10,777 nucleotides of DNA from Stenotrophomonas sp. (GCA_003484865.1 DMZT01000038.1:1-10777); one strand, 5' to 3'. Shown: positions 1-6,364, numbered from the stretch's first letter. The notes: a model not told the origin generated them from the letters alone. Program-made: numbers and translations.

Positions 1-25
1 CCAGGGACGGGTTTACGGCGGGTCC
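1..25 (+). repeat. Partial copy of a dispersed structured repeat, cut by the window edge
   Basis: Positions 3-25 match 6295-6317 at 18 of 23 bases in the same orientation, including the run CGGCGGGTCC at 16-25. The segment CC-AGGGAC-GG at 1-10 corresponds to the second GGA hairpin of the complete copy at 6244-6330: the stem bases differ but pairing is kept. The 5' arm and first hairpin would lie outside the window. It sits beyond the rplI terminator. Confidence 0.6.
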
Positions 26-73
26 CGGCCCAGGCTACCCGGCGCCCTCCCACCGATGTCATCAAGGCGCCAA

Positions 74-130
74 GCCGTTGCCGCTGCCATTGCCGCTGCC
101 GCTGCCGCTGCCGTTGCCGCTGCCGTTGCC
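74..130. repeat. Hexanucleotide tandem repeat (GCCGYT, about 9.5 units)
   Basis: The stretch is built of back-to-back six-base units GCCGCT or GCCGTT, with one GCCATT at 86-91. It lies between the partial dispersed repeat and the rplI terminator. Read in frame it would give Gly-Ser/Gly-Asn on the minus strand, but no start, ribosome site or gene context supports translation. Such a tract could vary in unit number by slippage. Confidence 0.9.
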
Positions 131-133
131 ACA

Positions 134-166
134 AACAAAAACGGGCACCCTCGCGGGCGCCCGTTT
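134..166 (-). terminator. Intrinsic terminator of the rpsF-rpsR-rplI operon
   Basis: On the minus strand the arms at 166-155 and 150-139 form a 12-bp stem (AAACGGGCGCCC with GGGTGCCCGTTT, one G-U pair) around the four-base loop GCGA. A T-rich run TTTTTGTT follows (141-134). It begins 27 bases after the rplI stop codon. This is the clearest Rho-independent terminator in the window. Confidence 0.93.
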
Positions 167-192
167 CAGTGACTCCCGCCTTTCGGCAGGGA

Positions 193-645
193 TCAGGCCT
201 TTTCGGCTTCCACAACCACCTTGACGGTGGTTTCCACGTCGGCGTGCAGGTGAACAGTCACCTCGTACTCGCCTACGTTGCGGAAGGCGCCTTCGCCCAG
301 GATCACTTCGCTCTTTTCCAGCGGCAGGCCGGCAGCGGTGAAGGCTTCGGCGATATCGCGCGGGCCAACCGAACCGTACAGCTTGCCTTCGGTCGAAGCG
401 TTCGCAGCGATCGTGACGCTCTTGCCTTCCAGCTTCGCCTTGCGGGCTTCGGCGTCAGCGTGGATCGACTGGGCCTTGGCTTCGTAATCAGCGCGCTTGG
501 CTTCGAACTCCGCCACGTTGGTCGCGGTGGCCGGAACGGCCTTGCCGGTCGGGACGAGGAAGTTGCGGCCGTAGCCCGGCTTCACGTCGACCAGATCGCC
601 CAGACCGCCGAGGTTGGTGACCTTCTGAAGAAGAATCAGCTTCAT
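193..645 (-). CDS. rplI: 50S ribosomal protein L9
   Basis: L9 binds 23S rRNA in the large subunit and, through its extended second domain, helps limit frameshifting and bypassing. The 150-residue product has the family's usual length. It starts [17 protein letters not shown] and carries the N-terminal signature [17 protein letters not shown] (about 24-40). A charged, Ala-rich helix links to the C-terminal domain, which includes [15 protein letters not shown]. The ATG has a GGAG at 653-656, seven bases upstream. It is the last gene of the rpsF-rpsR-rplI operon, but 155 bases separate it from rpsR, with two strong hairpins in the gap, so its expression may be uncoupled from the first two genes. 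A strong terminator follows. Confidence 0.98.
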   Translation of the reverse strand: MKLILLQKVTNLGGLGDLVDVKPGYGRNFLVPTGKAVPATATNVAEFEAKRADYEAKAQSIHADAEARKAKLEGKSVTIAANASTEGKLYGSVGPRDIAEAFTAAGLPLEKSEVILGEGAFRNVGEYEVTVHLHADVETTVKVVVEAEKA

Positions 646-731
646 GGTGTAGCTCCAAATATGTATTCGTTAGCGAGGCTCAGGCCCCGCAGCGGATGGC
701 TGTCCGAATATCCGAACGGCGAATCCTGAAA

Positions 732-758
732 CCGCCCGACGCTTTACAGCGCGGGCGG
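732..758 (-). other. Strong hairpin with GUAA loop in the rpsR-rplI spacer
   Basis: Read on the minus strand, CCGCCCG+CGCT pairs with AGCG+CGGGCGG: 11 bp with one bulged T (739) and the four-base loop GTAA, which fits the GNRA class. TTTC follows at 731-728. The short U-run makes it a weak or partial terminator candidate; an mRNA-stabilising or processing role is equally possible. Confidence 0.6.
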
Positions 759-774
759 CAGGATCCGCGAAAGC

Positions 775-792
775 GGCGGCCGGAAGGCCGCC
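775..792 (-). other. Perfect 7-bp hairpin just after the rpsR stop
   Basis: GGCGGCC, loop TTCC, GGCCGCC on the minus strand, starting eight bases after the rpsR stop codon. No U-run follows, so it is not a standard terminator. It could block 3' exonucleases at the end of an rpsF-rpsR transcript. Confidence 0.5.
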
Positions 793-800
793 TGCCTTCA

Positions 801-1031
801 TCAGACGTCGTGGTTGTCGGTGTACGGAATCAGGGCCAGGAAACGGGCGCGCTTGACGGCCGTTGCCAGCTGGCGCTGGTACTTCGACTTGGTACCGGTC
901 ACGCGGCTCGGCACGATCTTGCCGTTCTCGGTGAGGTACTGGCGCAGGGTGTTGAGATCTTTGTAATCGATCTCCTTGACACCTTCGGCCGTGAACTTGC
1001 AGAACTTGCGACGACGGAAGAACTTGGACAT
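801..1031 (-). CDS. rpsR: 30S ribosomal protein S18
   Basis: S18 binds 16S rRNA in the platform of the small subunit as a heterodimer with S6. The 76-residue product is full length and has the family pattern throughout: [20 protein letters not shown] near the N-terminus, then [11 protein letters not shown] and [21 protein letters not shown]. Its Shine-Dalgarno TAAGGAG (1039-1045) includes the rpsF stop codon, so the two genes are 11 bases apart and probably translationally coupled, which suits their 1:1 complex. There is no priB between them, unlike in Escherichia coli. Confidence 0.98.
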   Translation of the reverse strand: MSKFFRRRKFCKFTAEGVKEIDYKDLNTLRQYLTENGKIVPSRVTGTKSKYQRQLATAVKRARFLALIPYTDNHDV

Positions 1032-1038
1032 GTCAGTG

Positions 1039-1045
1039 CTCCTTA
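1039..1045 (-). promoter_or_regulatory. rpsR ribosome binding site overlapping the rpsF stop codon
   Basis: The minus strand reads TAAGGAG, then seven bases, then the rpsR ATG. The leading TAA is the rpsF stop, so ribosomes finishing rpsF end on the rpsR initiation site. This is a typical coupling arrangement. Confidence 0.9.
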
Positions 1046-1483
1046 AGCGGCCGAAGCGGCGTCATCGCCGGCATCGGTGTCAGCGGCGGCGGGGGTGGTT
1101 TCACCTTCTTCGTCATCACGACGACGACGCTCGCCACGCTCGGGCTTGTCACCCTTCTCGTCCTTGCTCTTCATGATCAGCGACTGCTCGGTGTCAGCTT
1201 CGTCACGCTTGATGACGAGGTTGCGCAGCACGGCGTCGTTGAAGCGGAAGCTTTCCACCAGCTCGCTCAGCACGGCCTGGTCGCACTCGATGTTGAGCAT
1301 GACGTAGTGGGCCTTCACCAGGTTCTGGATCGGGTAAGCCAGCTGACGACGGCCCCAATCTTCCAGACGGTGGATGGTGCCGTTGCCGTTCTCGACCAGC
1401 GCCTTGTAGCGCTCGATCATGGCCGGGACCTGTTCGCTCTGGTCCGGATGGACCAGGAACACGACTTCGTAATGACGACTCAT
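1043..1483 (-). CDS. rpsF: 30S ribosomal protein S6
   Basis: S6 binds S18 and 16S rRNA in the small-subunit platform. The core, residues 1 to about 100, shows the family pattern: [40 protein letters not shown] and [14 protein letters not shown]. The remaining roughly 45 residues are a low-complexity charged tail ([18 protein letters not shown], then an Asp/Glu/Ala-rich end). S6 tails vary among bacteria, and in Escherichia coli RimK adds glutamates to the C-terminus; here the protein ends in Ala-Ala, so that modification cannot be assumed. The ATG follows AAAGG with nine bases between AGG and the start. It is the first gene of rpsF-rpsR-rplI, with its own candidate promoter and a structured leader. 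Confidence 0.98.
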   Translation of the reverse strand: MSRHYEVVFLVHPDQSEQVPAMIERYKALVENGNGTIHRLEDWGRRQLAYPIQNLVKAHYVMLNIECDQAVLSELVESFRFNDAVLRNLVIKRDEADTEQSLIMKSKDEKGDKPERGERRRRDDEEGETTPAAADTDAGDDAASAA

Positions 1484-1491
1484 GTGTTTTT

Positions 1492-1537
1492 ACCTTTCGG
1501 ATGTGGCCCTTTGAGGGCCGGACAGCCCCCCGCAGGT
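1492..1537 (-). promoter_or_regulatory. Candidate S6:S18 autoregulatory leader of rpsF
   Basis: On the minus strand a hairpin GGCCCT-CAA-AGGGCC (1519-1505) is followed by an unpaired CCG (1500-1498) and then AGGT (1495-1492), which can pair with ACCT (1537-1534) to close the structure. The AGG inside that closing stem is the rpsF Shine-Dalgarno. It is established that the S6:S18 complex represses rpsF through a leader hairpin with an exposed CCG that mimics its 16S rRNA site. The layout here fits, but the closing stem is only four pairs and I cannot test it against the covariance model. Confidence 0.5.
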
Positions 1538-1557
1538 GAACGCGGTGGGGCAAGGGT

Positions 1558-1577
1558 CCTGCCCGGAATCAGGCAGG
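1558..1577 (-). other. Hairpin at the predicted 5' end of the rpsF transcript
   Basis: CCTGCC (1577-1572), eight-base loop, GGCAGG (1563-1558). If the promoter at 1587-1615 is used, the transcript begins near 1580 and this stem lies at its extreme 5' end, where it could protect the RNA from 5'-end-dependent decay. Confidence 0.45.
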
Positions 1578-1586
1578 AAGCCGCGC

Positions 1587-1615
1587 ATTGTGGCAGCAGA
1601 AGGGGTTGCAGGCAA
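1587..1615 (-). promoter_or_regulatory. Candidate sigma70 promoter of the rpsF operon
   Basis: TTGCCT (1615-1610) as -35 and CACAAT (1592-1587) as -10 are separated by 17 bases, each matching the consensus at 4 of 6. A TGC directly before the -10 gives an extended -10. It would produce a leader of about 95 bases. The -35 begins one base past a hairpin that ends the iscA-like transcript. Confidence 0.5.
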
Positions 1616-1640
1616 GCCGGGCAGGCAGAACAGGCCCGGC
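1616..1640 (-). terminator. Hairpin downstream of the IscA-type gene
   Basis: GCCGGGC, an 11-base loop, GCCCGGC: a perfect 7-bp stem starting ten bases after the stop codon on the minus strand. Only TTGCC follows, so as a terminator it would be inefficient and some read-through into rpsF is likely. Confidence 0.4.
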
Positions 1641-1650
1641 GCGCGGGCGA

Positions 1651-1989
1651 TCAGGCCTTGTCGGCCTCGGTCGTGAAGCTCTCGCCGCAGCCGCATTCGG
1701 CGGTCGCGTTCGGGTTCCTGAACGTGAAGGTCTCGCTCAGCCCGTGCTTGCCGAAGTCGATCTCGGTGCCGTCCACCAGCGCCAGGCTGGTGGCATCCAC
1801 ATAGATGCGGACCCCATCCTGCTCGAAAACGGTGTCGCCTTCGCGCTCATCGCGGGCCAGATCGGTGATGTGCCCCCAGCCGGAACAGCCGGTGCGGGTT
1901 ACGCCGAAACGCAGGCCCAGCGCACCGGGGGTCTGTTCGACGAACTTCTGCACACGGGCAAAGGCAACAGGGGTAAGGCTTACGGCCAT
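1651..1989 (-). CDS. iscA: A-type iron-sulfur cluster carrier, IscA/HesB family
   Basis: A-type carriers pass Fe-S clusters from the assembly scaffold to target enzymes in the cytoplasm. The 112-residue product has the three cysteine ligands at C35 (TGCSG) and C99/C101 (ECGCGESF), the same numbers as in Escherichia coli IscA. It is nearer to IscA than to ErpA in the DFGKHGLSETFTFRNPN segment. I chose the ATG at 1989 because GGAG at 1999-2002 stands nine bases before it; the upstream in-frame TTG (1998) touches that site and cannot use it. Residue 40, a tyrosine implicated in iron binding in E. coli IscA, is histidine here. No iscS, iscU or hscA is nearby, so it is a stand-alone gene, divergent from asnS. 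Family is certain; the exact paralogue name is not. Confidence 0.9.
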   Translation of the reverse strand: MAVSLTPVAFARVQKFVEQTPGALGLRFGVTRTGCSGWGHITDLARDEREGDTVFEQDGVRIYVDATSLALVDGTEIDFGKHGLSETFTFRNPNATAECGCGESFTTEADKA

Positions 1990-1998
1990 GACGGGCAA

Positions 1999-2002
1999 CT
2001 CC
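1999..2002 (-). promoter_or_regulatory. Ribosome binding site that fixes the IscA-type start
   Basis: GGAG on the minus strand with nine bases to the ATG at 1989. The alternative TTG at 1998 has no spacing from it. This decides a 112- rather than a 115-residue protein. Confidence 0.8.
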
Positions 2003-2016
2003 AGCGGATCGTGATC

Positions 2017-2022
2017 ATTATA
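2017..2022 (-). promoter_or_regulatory. Consensus -10 element for the IscA-type gene
   Basis: The minus strand has a perfect TATAAT 27 bases upstream of the ATG. No good -35 is visible at 16-18 bases (the region is GC-only), which suggests that an activator or another compensating element is used, or that the promoter is weak. Confidence 0.5.
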
Positions 2023-2051
2023 GAGGGTATGGCGCGGCCCGGCCTCGGCGG

Positions 2052-2063
2052 CCGCAGCTGCGG
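2052..2063. promoter_or_regulatory. 12-bp perfect palindrome in the iscA-asnS divergent region
   Basis: CCGCAGCTGCGG lies about 30 bases upstream of the TATAAT, where a -35-proximal regulator could bind. GC-rich DNA produces such palindromes by chance, so a regulatory role is only a suggestion. The rest of 1990-2173 holds the asnS Shine-Dalgarno (GAGG, 2161-2164) and no gene. Confidence 0.3.
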
Positions 2064-2173
2064 TTCACACGGCGCGCAGCCCCGGGGGACGCGAGAAATG
2101 CCTCGCAAGCCGAACACCGCACCCGTTAAACTCCGTGTTCAGAGATCGAGTCGATCAATAGAGGATTCAAGTC

Positions 2174-3568
<1,395 letters not shown>

Positions 3569-3591
3569 TCGACCTACGGAGGCACTGAACC

Positions 3592-3897
3592 ATGACCCTG
3601 TTCTTCGCGCTGTGTTTCGTCGGCGTGGCGATCGCCGGGTTCAGTGCCTTCGTGATCTTCTGGCCGCTGACCCTGGTCCACATCCGCGACCGCCACCCGG
3701 CGCTGGCGGATCGTTTCGGCACGGGCGCGTTCCTGCGCCCGGATGCGCTGCGCTGGCTGCTCGGCCGCGACTATCGCCAGAGCACCGACCGCTCGCTGAC
3801 CGGCCTGGCCGCGCCGGCCTGGCTCTCCCTGCTTACGCTTCTTGCTGGACTGGGCATGGCTGCCCTGCTCTGGCTGCTTTCGATGGTAATCACATGA
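3592..3897 (+). CDS. Small membrane protein with two predicted helices, unknown function
   Basis: The 101-residue product has hydrophobic stretches at about 2-29 (FFALCFVGVAIAGFSAFVIF) and 75-99 (SLLTLLAGLGMAALLWLLSM). A polar loop of about 45 residues rich in Arg and Asp lies between them. That points to a hairpin in the inner membrane with both ends on the same side. I do not recognise a named family; similar short proteins are annotated as hypothetical in xanthomonads. The start is well supported by GGAGG (3578-3582), nine bases upstream. It shares ATGA with the next gene, so the two are translationally coupled and may act together. Confidence 0.85.
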   Translation: MTLFFALCFVGVAIAGFSAFVIFWPLTLVHIRDRHPALADRFGTGAFLRPDALRWLLGRDYRQSTDRSLTGLAAPAWLSLLTLLAGLGMAALLWLLSMVIT

Positions 3898-4208
3898 ACG
3901 ACGACACTTCCCACCACGACGAGTGGTTCCTGGCCAGCCTCGGCAACACCCTGATCTGGGCCCGCCTGCGCGTGCGCCCGGCCGGCACCGCCGAGGTGCT
4001 GGACAGCGACGGCAACACGCTGAGCTATGACAGCGAAGACACCGCGCGCTCGCAGCTGTTCGACGCCGAGTTCGTCGCCTACGATGGTCTGGATGAAGAA
4101 GACGCCCTGGTGCGCGGCTTCTCGCTGCATGAAGTGCAGCCGCCACAGGCCGACAGCGATGACGCCCTGCACGGCCGCATGATCCAGAGCCTGGGCGCCC
4201 GCGCGTAA
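3894..4208 (+). CDS. Acidic 104-residue protein of unknown function
   Basis: The product has 21 Asp/Glu against seven Arg and no Lys, so it is strongly acidic, and lacks a signal peptide or membrane segment. The middle reads like a small beta-rich domain (NTLIWARLRVRPAGTAEVLD, NTLSYDSEDTARSQLFDAEF). I recognise no named family. Its ATG overlaps the stop of the membrane-protein gene (ATGA), and no separate ribosome site is evident, implying coupled translation. The PaiB-like gene follows after six bases. A partner or regulator of the membrane protein is one possibility, but nothing in the sequence shows it. Confidence 0.85.
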   Translation: MNDDTSHHDEWFLASLGNTLIWARLRVRPAGTAEVLDSDGNTLSYDSEDTARSQLFDAEFVAYDGLDEEDALVRGFSLHEVQPPQADSDDALHGRMIQSLGARA

Positions 4209-4214
4209 CCGACG

Positions 4215-4853
4215 ATGTTCATCCCGTCCGCCTTCGTCGAGACCGACCTGATCTGGCTGGACCGGCTGCTGGCGCGCGATGCCTTCGTCACGCTGGTCAC
4301 CACCGGGGCCGACGGCCTGCCGCAGGCCACGCGGATGCCGGTGCTGTACCGGCGCGATGCCGACGGCATCCTGATCGAAGGCCACTGGGCCAAGCCCAAT
4401 CCGCAAGCCGGCCATGCCGGCCCGGCGTTGATGCTGGTGCAGGGCCCGCACGCCTACGTATCGCCTGGCTGGTATCCCGACAAGGCTGCGCAGGCGCGCG
4501 TACCGACCTGGAACTACGCCGCCGCGGAACTGCGCGGCGTGCTGGAACCGGTCACCGATGACGAGGCGCTGATCGCCATGCTGGACGGCCTGAGCGCGCA
4601 CTATGAAGGACAGGTCGGTGGCGACTGGGAGCTGCTGCCGATCGAGCCGCGCCAACAGCGCATGCTCGGCGGCATCGTCGGTTTCCGCTTCCGCCCGGCG
4701 CAGGTGCAGATCAAACTCAAGCTCAGCCAGAACCACCCCGAGGCCAACCAGTCCAGCGTGATCGACGCGCTGTCGGCACTGGACGCCCCGGCATCTCGCG
4801 AGCTGGCGCAGTGGATGCGCTGGCGCCGCGAGGGCGGCGCTGCCGCCGATTGA
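4215..4853 (+). CDS. PaiB-family FMN-binding split-barrel protein
   Basis: The 212-residue protein belongs to the FMN-binding family typified by Bacillus PaiB. Visible family marks are the N-terminal MFIPSAF, the segment FVTLVTTGADGLPQATRMPV, HWAKPNPQ near 57-64, then YVSPGWYP and VPTWNYAAAELRG, and KLSQN close to the C-terminus. The fold is a flavin- or heme-binding split barrel. PaiB was described as a negative regulator of sporulation and protease genes in Bacillus, but that role should not be transferred; a flavin-dependent or heme-handling function is as likely. The start lies six bases after the previous stop with no clear Shine-Dalgarno, suggesting coupling. An 8-bp hairpin and can follow. 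Confidence 0.9.
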   Translation: MFIPSAFVETDLIWLDRLLARDAFVTLVTTGADGLPQATRMPVLYRRDADGILIEGHWAKPNPQAGHAGPALMLVQGPHAYVSPGWYPDKAAQARVPTWNYAAAELRGVLEPVTDDEALIAMLDGLSAHYEGQVGGDWELLPIEPRQQRMLGGIVGFRFRPAQVQIKLKLSQNHPEANQSSVIDALSALDAPASRELAQWMRWRREGGAAAD

Positions 4854-4874
4854 CCTTCCCCGCTCCTGCGACGA

Positions 4875-4893
4875 CGCGGCCACCCTGGCCGCG
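4875..4893 (+). other. GC-rich 8-bp hairpin between the paiB-like gene and can
   Basis: CGCGGCCA, loop CCC, TGGCCGCG in the 74-base gap. CCTTGCCCCC follows instead of a U-run, so it is at best a partial terminator. It might separate expression of asnS and its followers from can-nbaC, or stabilise RNA ends. The structure is a perfect inverted repeat and so would form on either strand. Confidence 0.45.
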
Positions 4894-4927
4894 CCTTGCC
4901 CCCACCCGACGTCAGGGACCCCGCACG

Positions 4928-5590
4928 ATGAAAGACATCCACAAGCTGCTGCAGAACAACCGCGAATGGGCGGACCGGATCGAGAAAGAAGACCCGGAGT
5001 TCTTCCACCAGCTGGCCAAGCAGCAGCACCCGGAATACCTGTGGATCGGCTGTTCCGATTCGCGCGTGCCGGCCAACCAGATCATCGGCATGGCACCGGG
5101 CGAAGTCTTCGTGCACCGCAACGTGGCCAACGTGGTGGTGCATACCGATCTGAACTGCCTGAGCGTGATCCAGTACGCCGTGGATCAGCTGAAGGTGAAG
5201 CACATCCTGATCGTGGGCCATTACGGCTGCGGCGGCGTGCACGCCAGCTTGAACAACACGCGCGTGGGCCTGGCCGACAACTGGCTGCGCCATGTCGGCG
5301 ATGTCGCGCAGAAACATTCGACGATCATGGAGGCGATCGAGGATCCGGCGCTGAAGCATGCGCGCCTGTGCGAGTTGAACGTGATCGAGCAGGTGGTCAA
5401 CGCCTGCCGCTCGACGATCGTGCAGGACGCCTGGGCACGCGGCCAGAAGCTGATGGTGCACGGTTGGGTATACAGCCTGAAGGACGGCCGGGTGCGCGAG
5501 ATGGGCATTGACGTGGGCGCACCGGAAGACCTGCAGCCGGCCTACGAGAAGGCACTGTCCTACGTGCCGCGCCACGGTCGGCGCGACTGA
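4928..5590 (+). CDS. can: Beta-class carbonic anhydrase
   Basis: It interconverts CO2 and bicarbonate in the cytoplasm, supplying bicarbonate for carboxylases when CO2 is low. The 220-residue product has the length of Escherichia coli Can. The zinc ligands are C42, H98 and C101, and the D44-R46 dyad sits in CSDSR. W39, R64 and the Tyr of HGWVY match the residues of the non-catalytic bicarbonate pocket known in the allosteric type II enzymes, so bicarbonate/pH control is likely. The ATG at 4928 is preceded by AGGGA (4914-4918, nine-base spacing). The frame stays open upstream into the paiB-like gene, but that extension has no family similarity. nbaC follows after 24 bases. Confidence 0.97.
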   Translation: MKDIHKLLQNNREWADRIEKEDPEFFHQLAKQQHPEYLWIGCSDSRVPANQIIGMAPGEVFVHRNVANVVVHTDLNCLSVIQYAVDQLKVKHILIVGHYGCGGVHASLNNTRVGLADNWLRHVGDVAQKHSTIMEAIEDPALKHARLCELNVIEQVVNACRSTIVQDAWARGQKLMVHGWVYSLKDGRVREMGIDVGAPEDLQPAYEKALSYVPRHGRRD

Positions 5591-5614
5591 TTCTTCCTTT
5601 TACGGACATCTCCC

Positions 5615-6142
5615 ATGCTTGCCTCGCCCATCAATCTGCTCGCTTGGATCGAAGAGAACCGGCATCTGCTGAAGCCGCCGGTCGGCAACAAGATGATCGA
5701 GAACGGTGATTTCATCGTGATGGTGGTCGGCGGCCCGAACAGCCGCACGGATTTCCATTACGACGAGGGCCCGGAGTGGTTCTATCAGCTTGAAGGGGAG
5801 ATGACGCTGAAGGTGCAGGAGGATGGCGCGGTGCGCGACATTCCGATCCGCGCGGGCGAGATTTTCCTGCTGCCGGGCGGTGTGCCACATTCGCCGCGCC
5901 GCCCGCCAGGCGGTGTGGGCCTGGTGGTGGAGCGCAAGCGGCTGGCGCATGAGCGCGATGGGTTGATGTGGTTCTGCGAGCGGTGCAATCACAAGTTGTA
6001 CGAGGAGTTTTTCGCGCTGGAGAACATCGAGACGGATCTGCCGAAGGTGTTCGATCGCTATCACTCGTCATTGGCGTTGCGCACGTGCGATGCGTGCGGG
6101 CATGTGGATCCGCTGCCTGCGAAGGTCGCTGTTGAGGGGTGA
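5615..6142 (+). CDS. nbaC: 3-hydroxyanthranilate 3,4-dioxygenase
   Basis: This iron-dependent enzyme (haaO in animals) opens the ring of 3-hydroxyanthranilate with O2. The product closes non-enzymatically to quinolinate, an NAD precursor. The 175-residue cupin has Fe ligands H48, E54 and H92 and substrate-binding R44, R96 and E106, aligned by eye to the well-studied Cupriavidus enzyme. Near the C-terminus C121-xx-C124 and C158-xx-C161 form the rubredoxin-like second iron site found in the bacterial form. No aminocarboxymuconate-semialdehyde decarboxylase is visible nearby, which favours quinolinate over catabolism. It sits 24 bases after can and 385 bases before kynU, on the same strand. From about 5940 codon choice loosens (TTG, GTT, GGG appear). 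The Shine-Dalgarno is weak (GGA, 5604-5606). Confidence 0.97.
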   Translation: MLASPINLLAWIEENRHLLKPPVGNKMIENGDFIVMVVGGPNSRTDFHYDEGPEWFYQLEGEMTLKVQEDGAVRDIPIRAGEIFLLPGGVPHSPRRPPGGVGLVVERKRLAHERDGLMWFCERCNHKLYEEFFALENIETDLPKVFDRYHSSLALRTCDACGHVDPLPAKVAVEG

Positions 6143-6184
6143 TGGCTGGGTCGCTCCAGGGCGTCAGGACTTGAAAGCCTGAGA

Positions 6185-6210
6185 GCTTTAGAGCGTTGTT
6201 GCTTTAGAGC
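6185..6210. repeat. Short direct repeat after nbaC
   Basis: GCTTTAGAGC occurs at 6185-6194 and again at 6201-6210, separated by six bases. Also AAAGC (6174-6178) can pair with the first GCTTT. It may be a remnant of an intergenic repeat or a binding site; there is nothing further to decide it. It opens the 385-base gene-free gap 6143-6527. Confidence 0.5.
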
Positions 6211-6243
6211 CCGCGGTTGAGGCGCCTGGGAGTGGGCCGGCGG

Positions 6244-6330
6244 GGGTGGGTCTGCAGGACCGTGTGCGGCATGGATGCCGCACTACGAGCCTACATGGAC
6301 GTACTTGCGGCGGGTCCAGCAGGCCCACCC
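6244..6330 (+). repeat. Large structured inverted repeat enclosing two GGA-loop hairpins
   Basis: The 18-base arms 6244-6261 and 6313-6330 pair with 16 Watson-Crick pairs, one G-U and one A-A mismatch. Between them are hairpin 1 (6264-6283, GTGCGGC-ATGGAT-GCCGCAC) and hairpin 2 (6292-6303, TAC-ATGGAC-GTA), giving a three-way-junction fold. A diverged partial copy lies at 1-25. It is the largest structure in the gap between nbaC and kynU and, if transcribed, would form the 3' end of the nbaC message. No U-run follows, so it is not a plain terminator. Confidence 0.8.
6264..6286 (-). repeat. GTAG-type REP palindrome (SMAG-like)
   Basis: Read on the minus strand the sequence is GTAG followed by TGCGGCAT-CC-ATGCCGCA and a final C. 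GTAG plus an imperfect or perfect palindrome of 22-25 bases is the layout of the SMAG repeats known in Stenotrophomonas maltophilia, which are thought to be mobilised by RAYT transposases. It coincides with hairpin 1 of the larger structure, so the GTAG match could be accidental. No RAYT gene is present in the window. Confidence 0.5.
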
Positions 6331-6364
6331 ACACCGGCCCGTACACTGGAACGTCACTCCGTAC

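Noticed and set aside
74..130. Possible CRISPR array or Gly-rich coding repeat
   Set aside because: Six-base units have no spacers, and there is no start codon, ribosome site or flanking frame that would make it coding.
1990..1998. TTG start three codons upstream for the IscA-type gene
   Set aside because: It leaves no spacing to the only Shine-Dalgarno; the ATG at 1989 also puts the cysteines at the standard positions.
4811..4927. Longer N-terminus for carbonic anhydrase
   Set aside because: It would overlap the PaiB-like gene, has no family similarity, and the ATG at 4928 gives the canonical 220 residues with metal ligands at the expected numbers.
4601..5575. 324-codon minus-strand frame over can
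   Set aside because: Antisense shadow; the opposite strand has a complete, motif-verified carbonic anhydrase.
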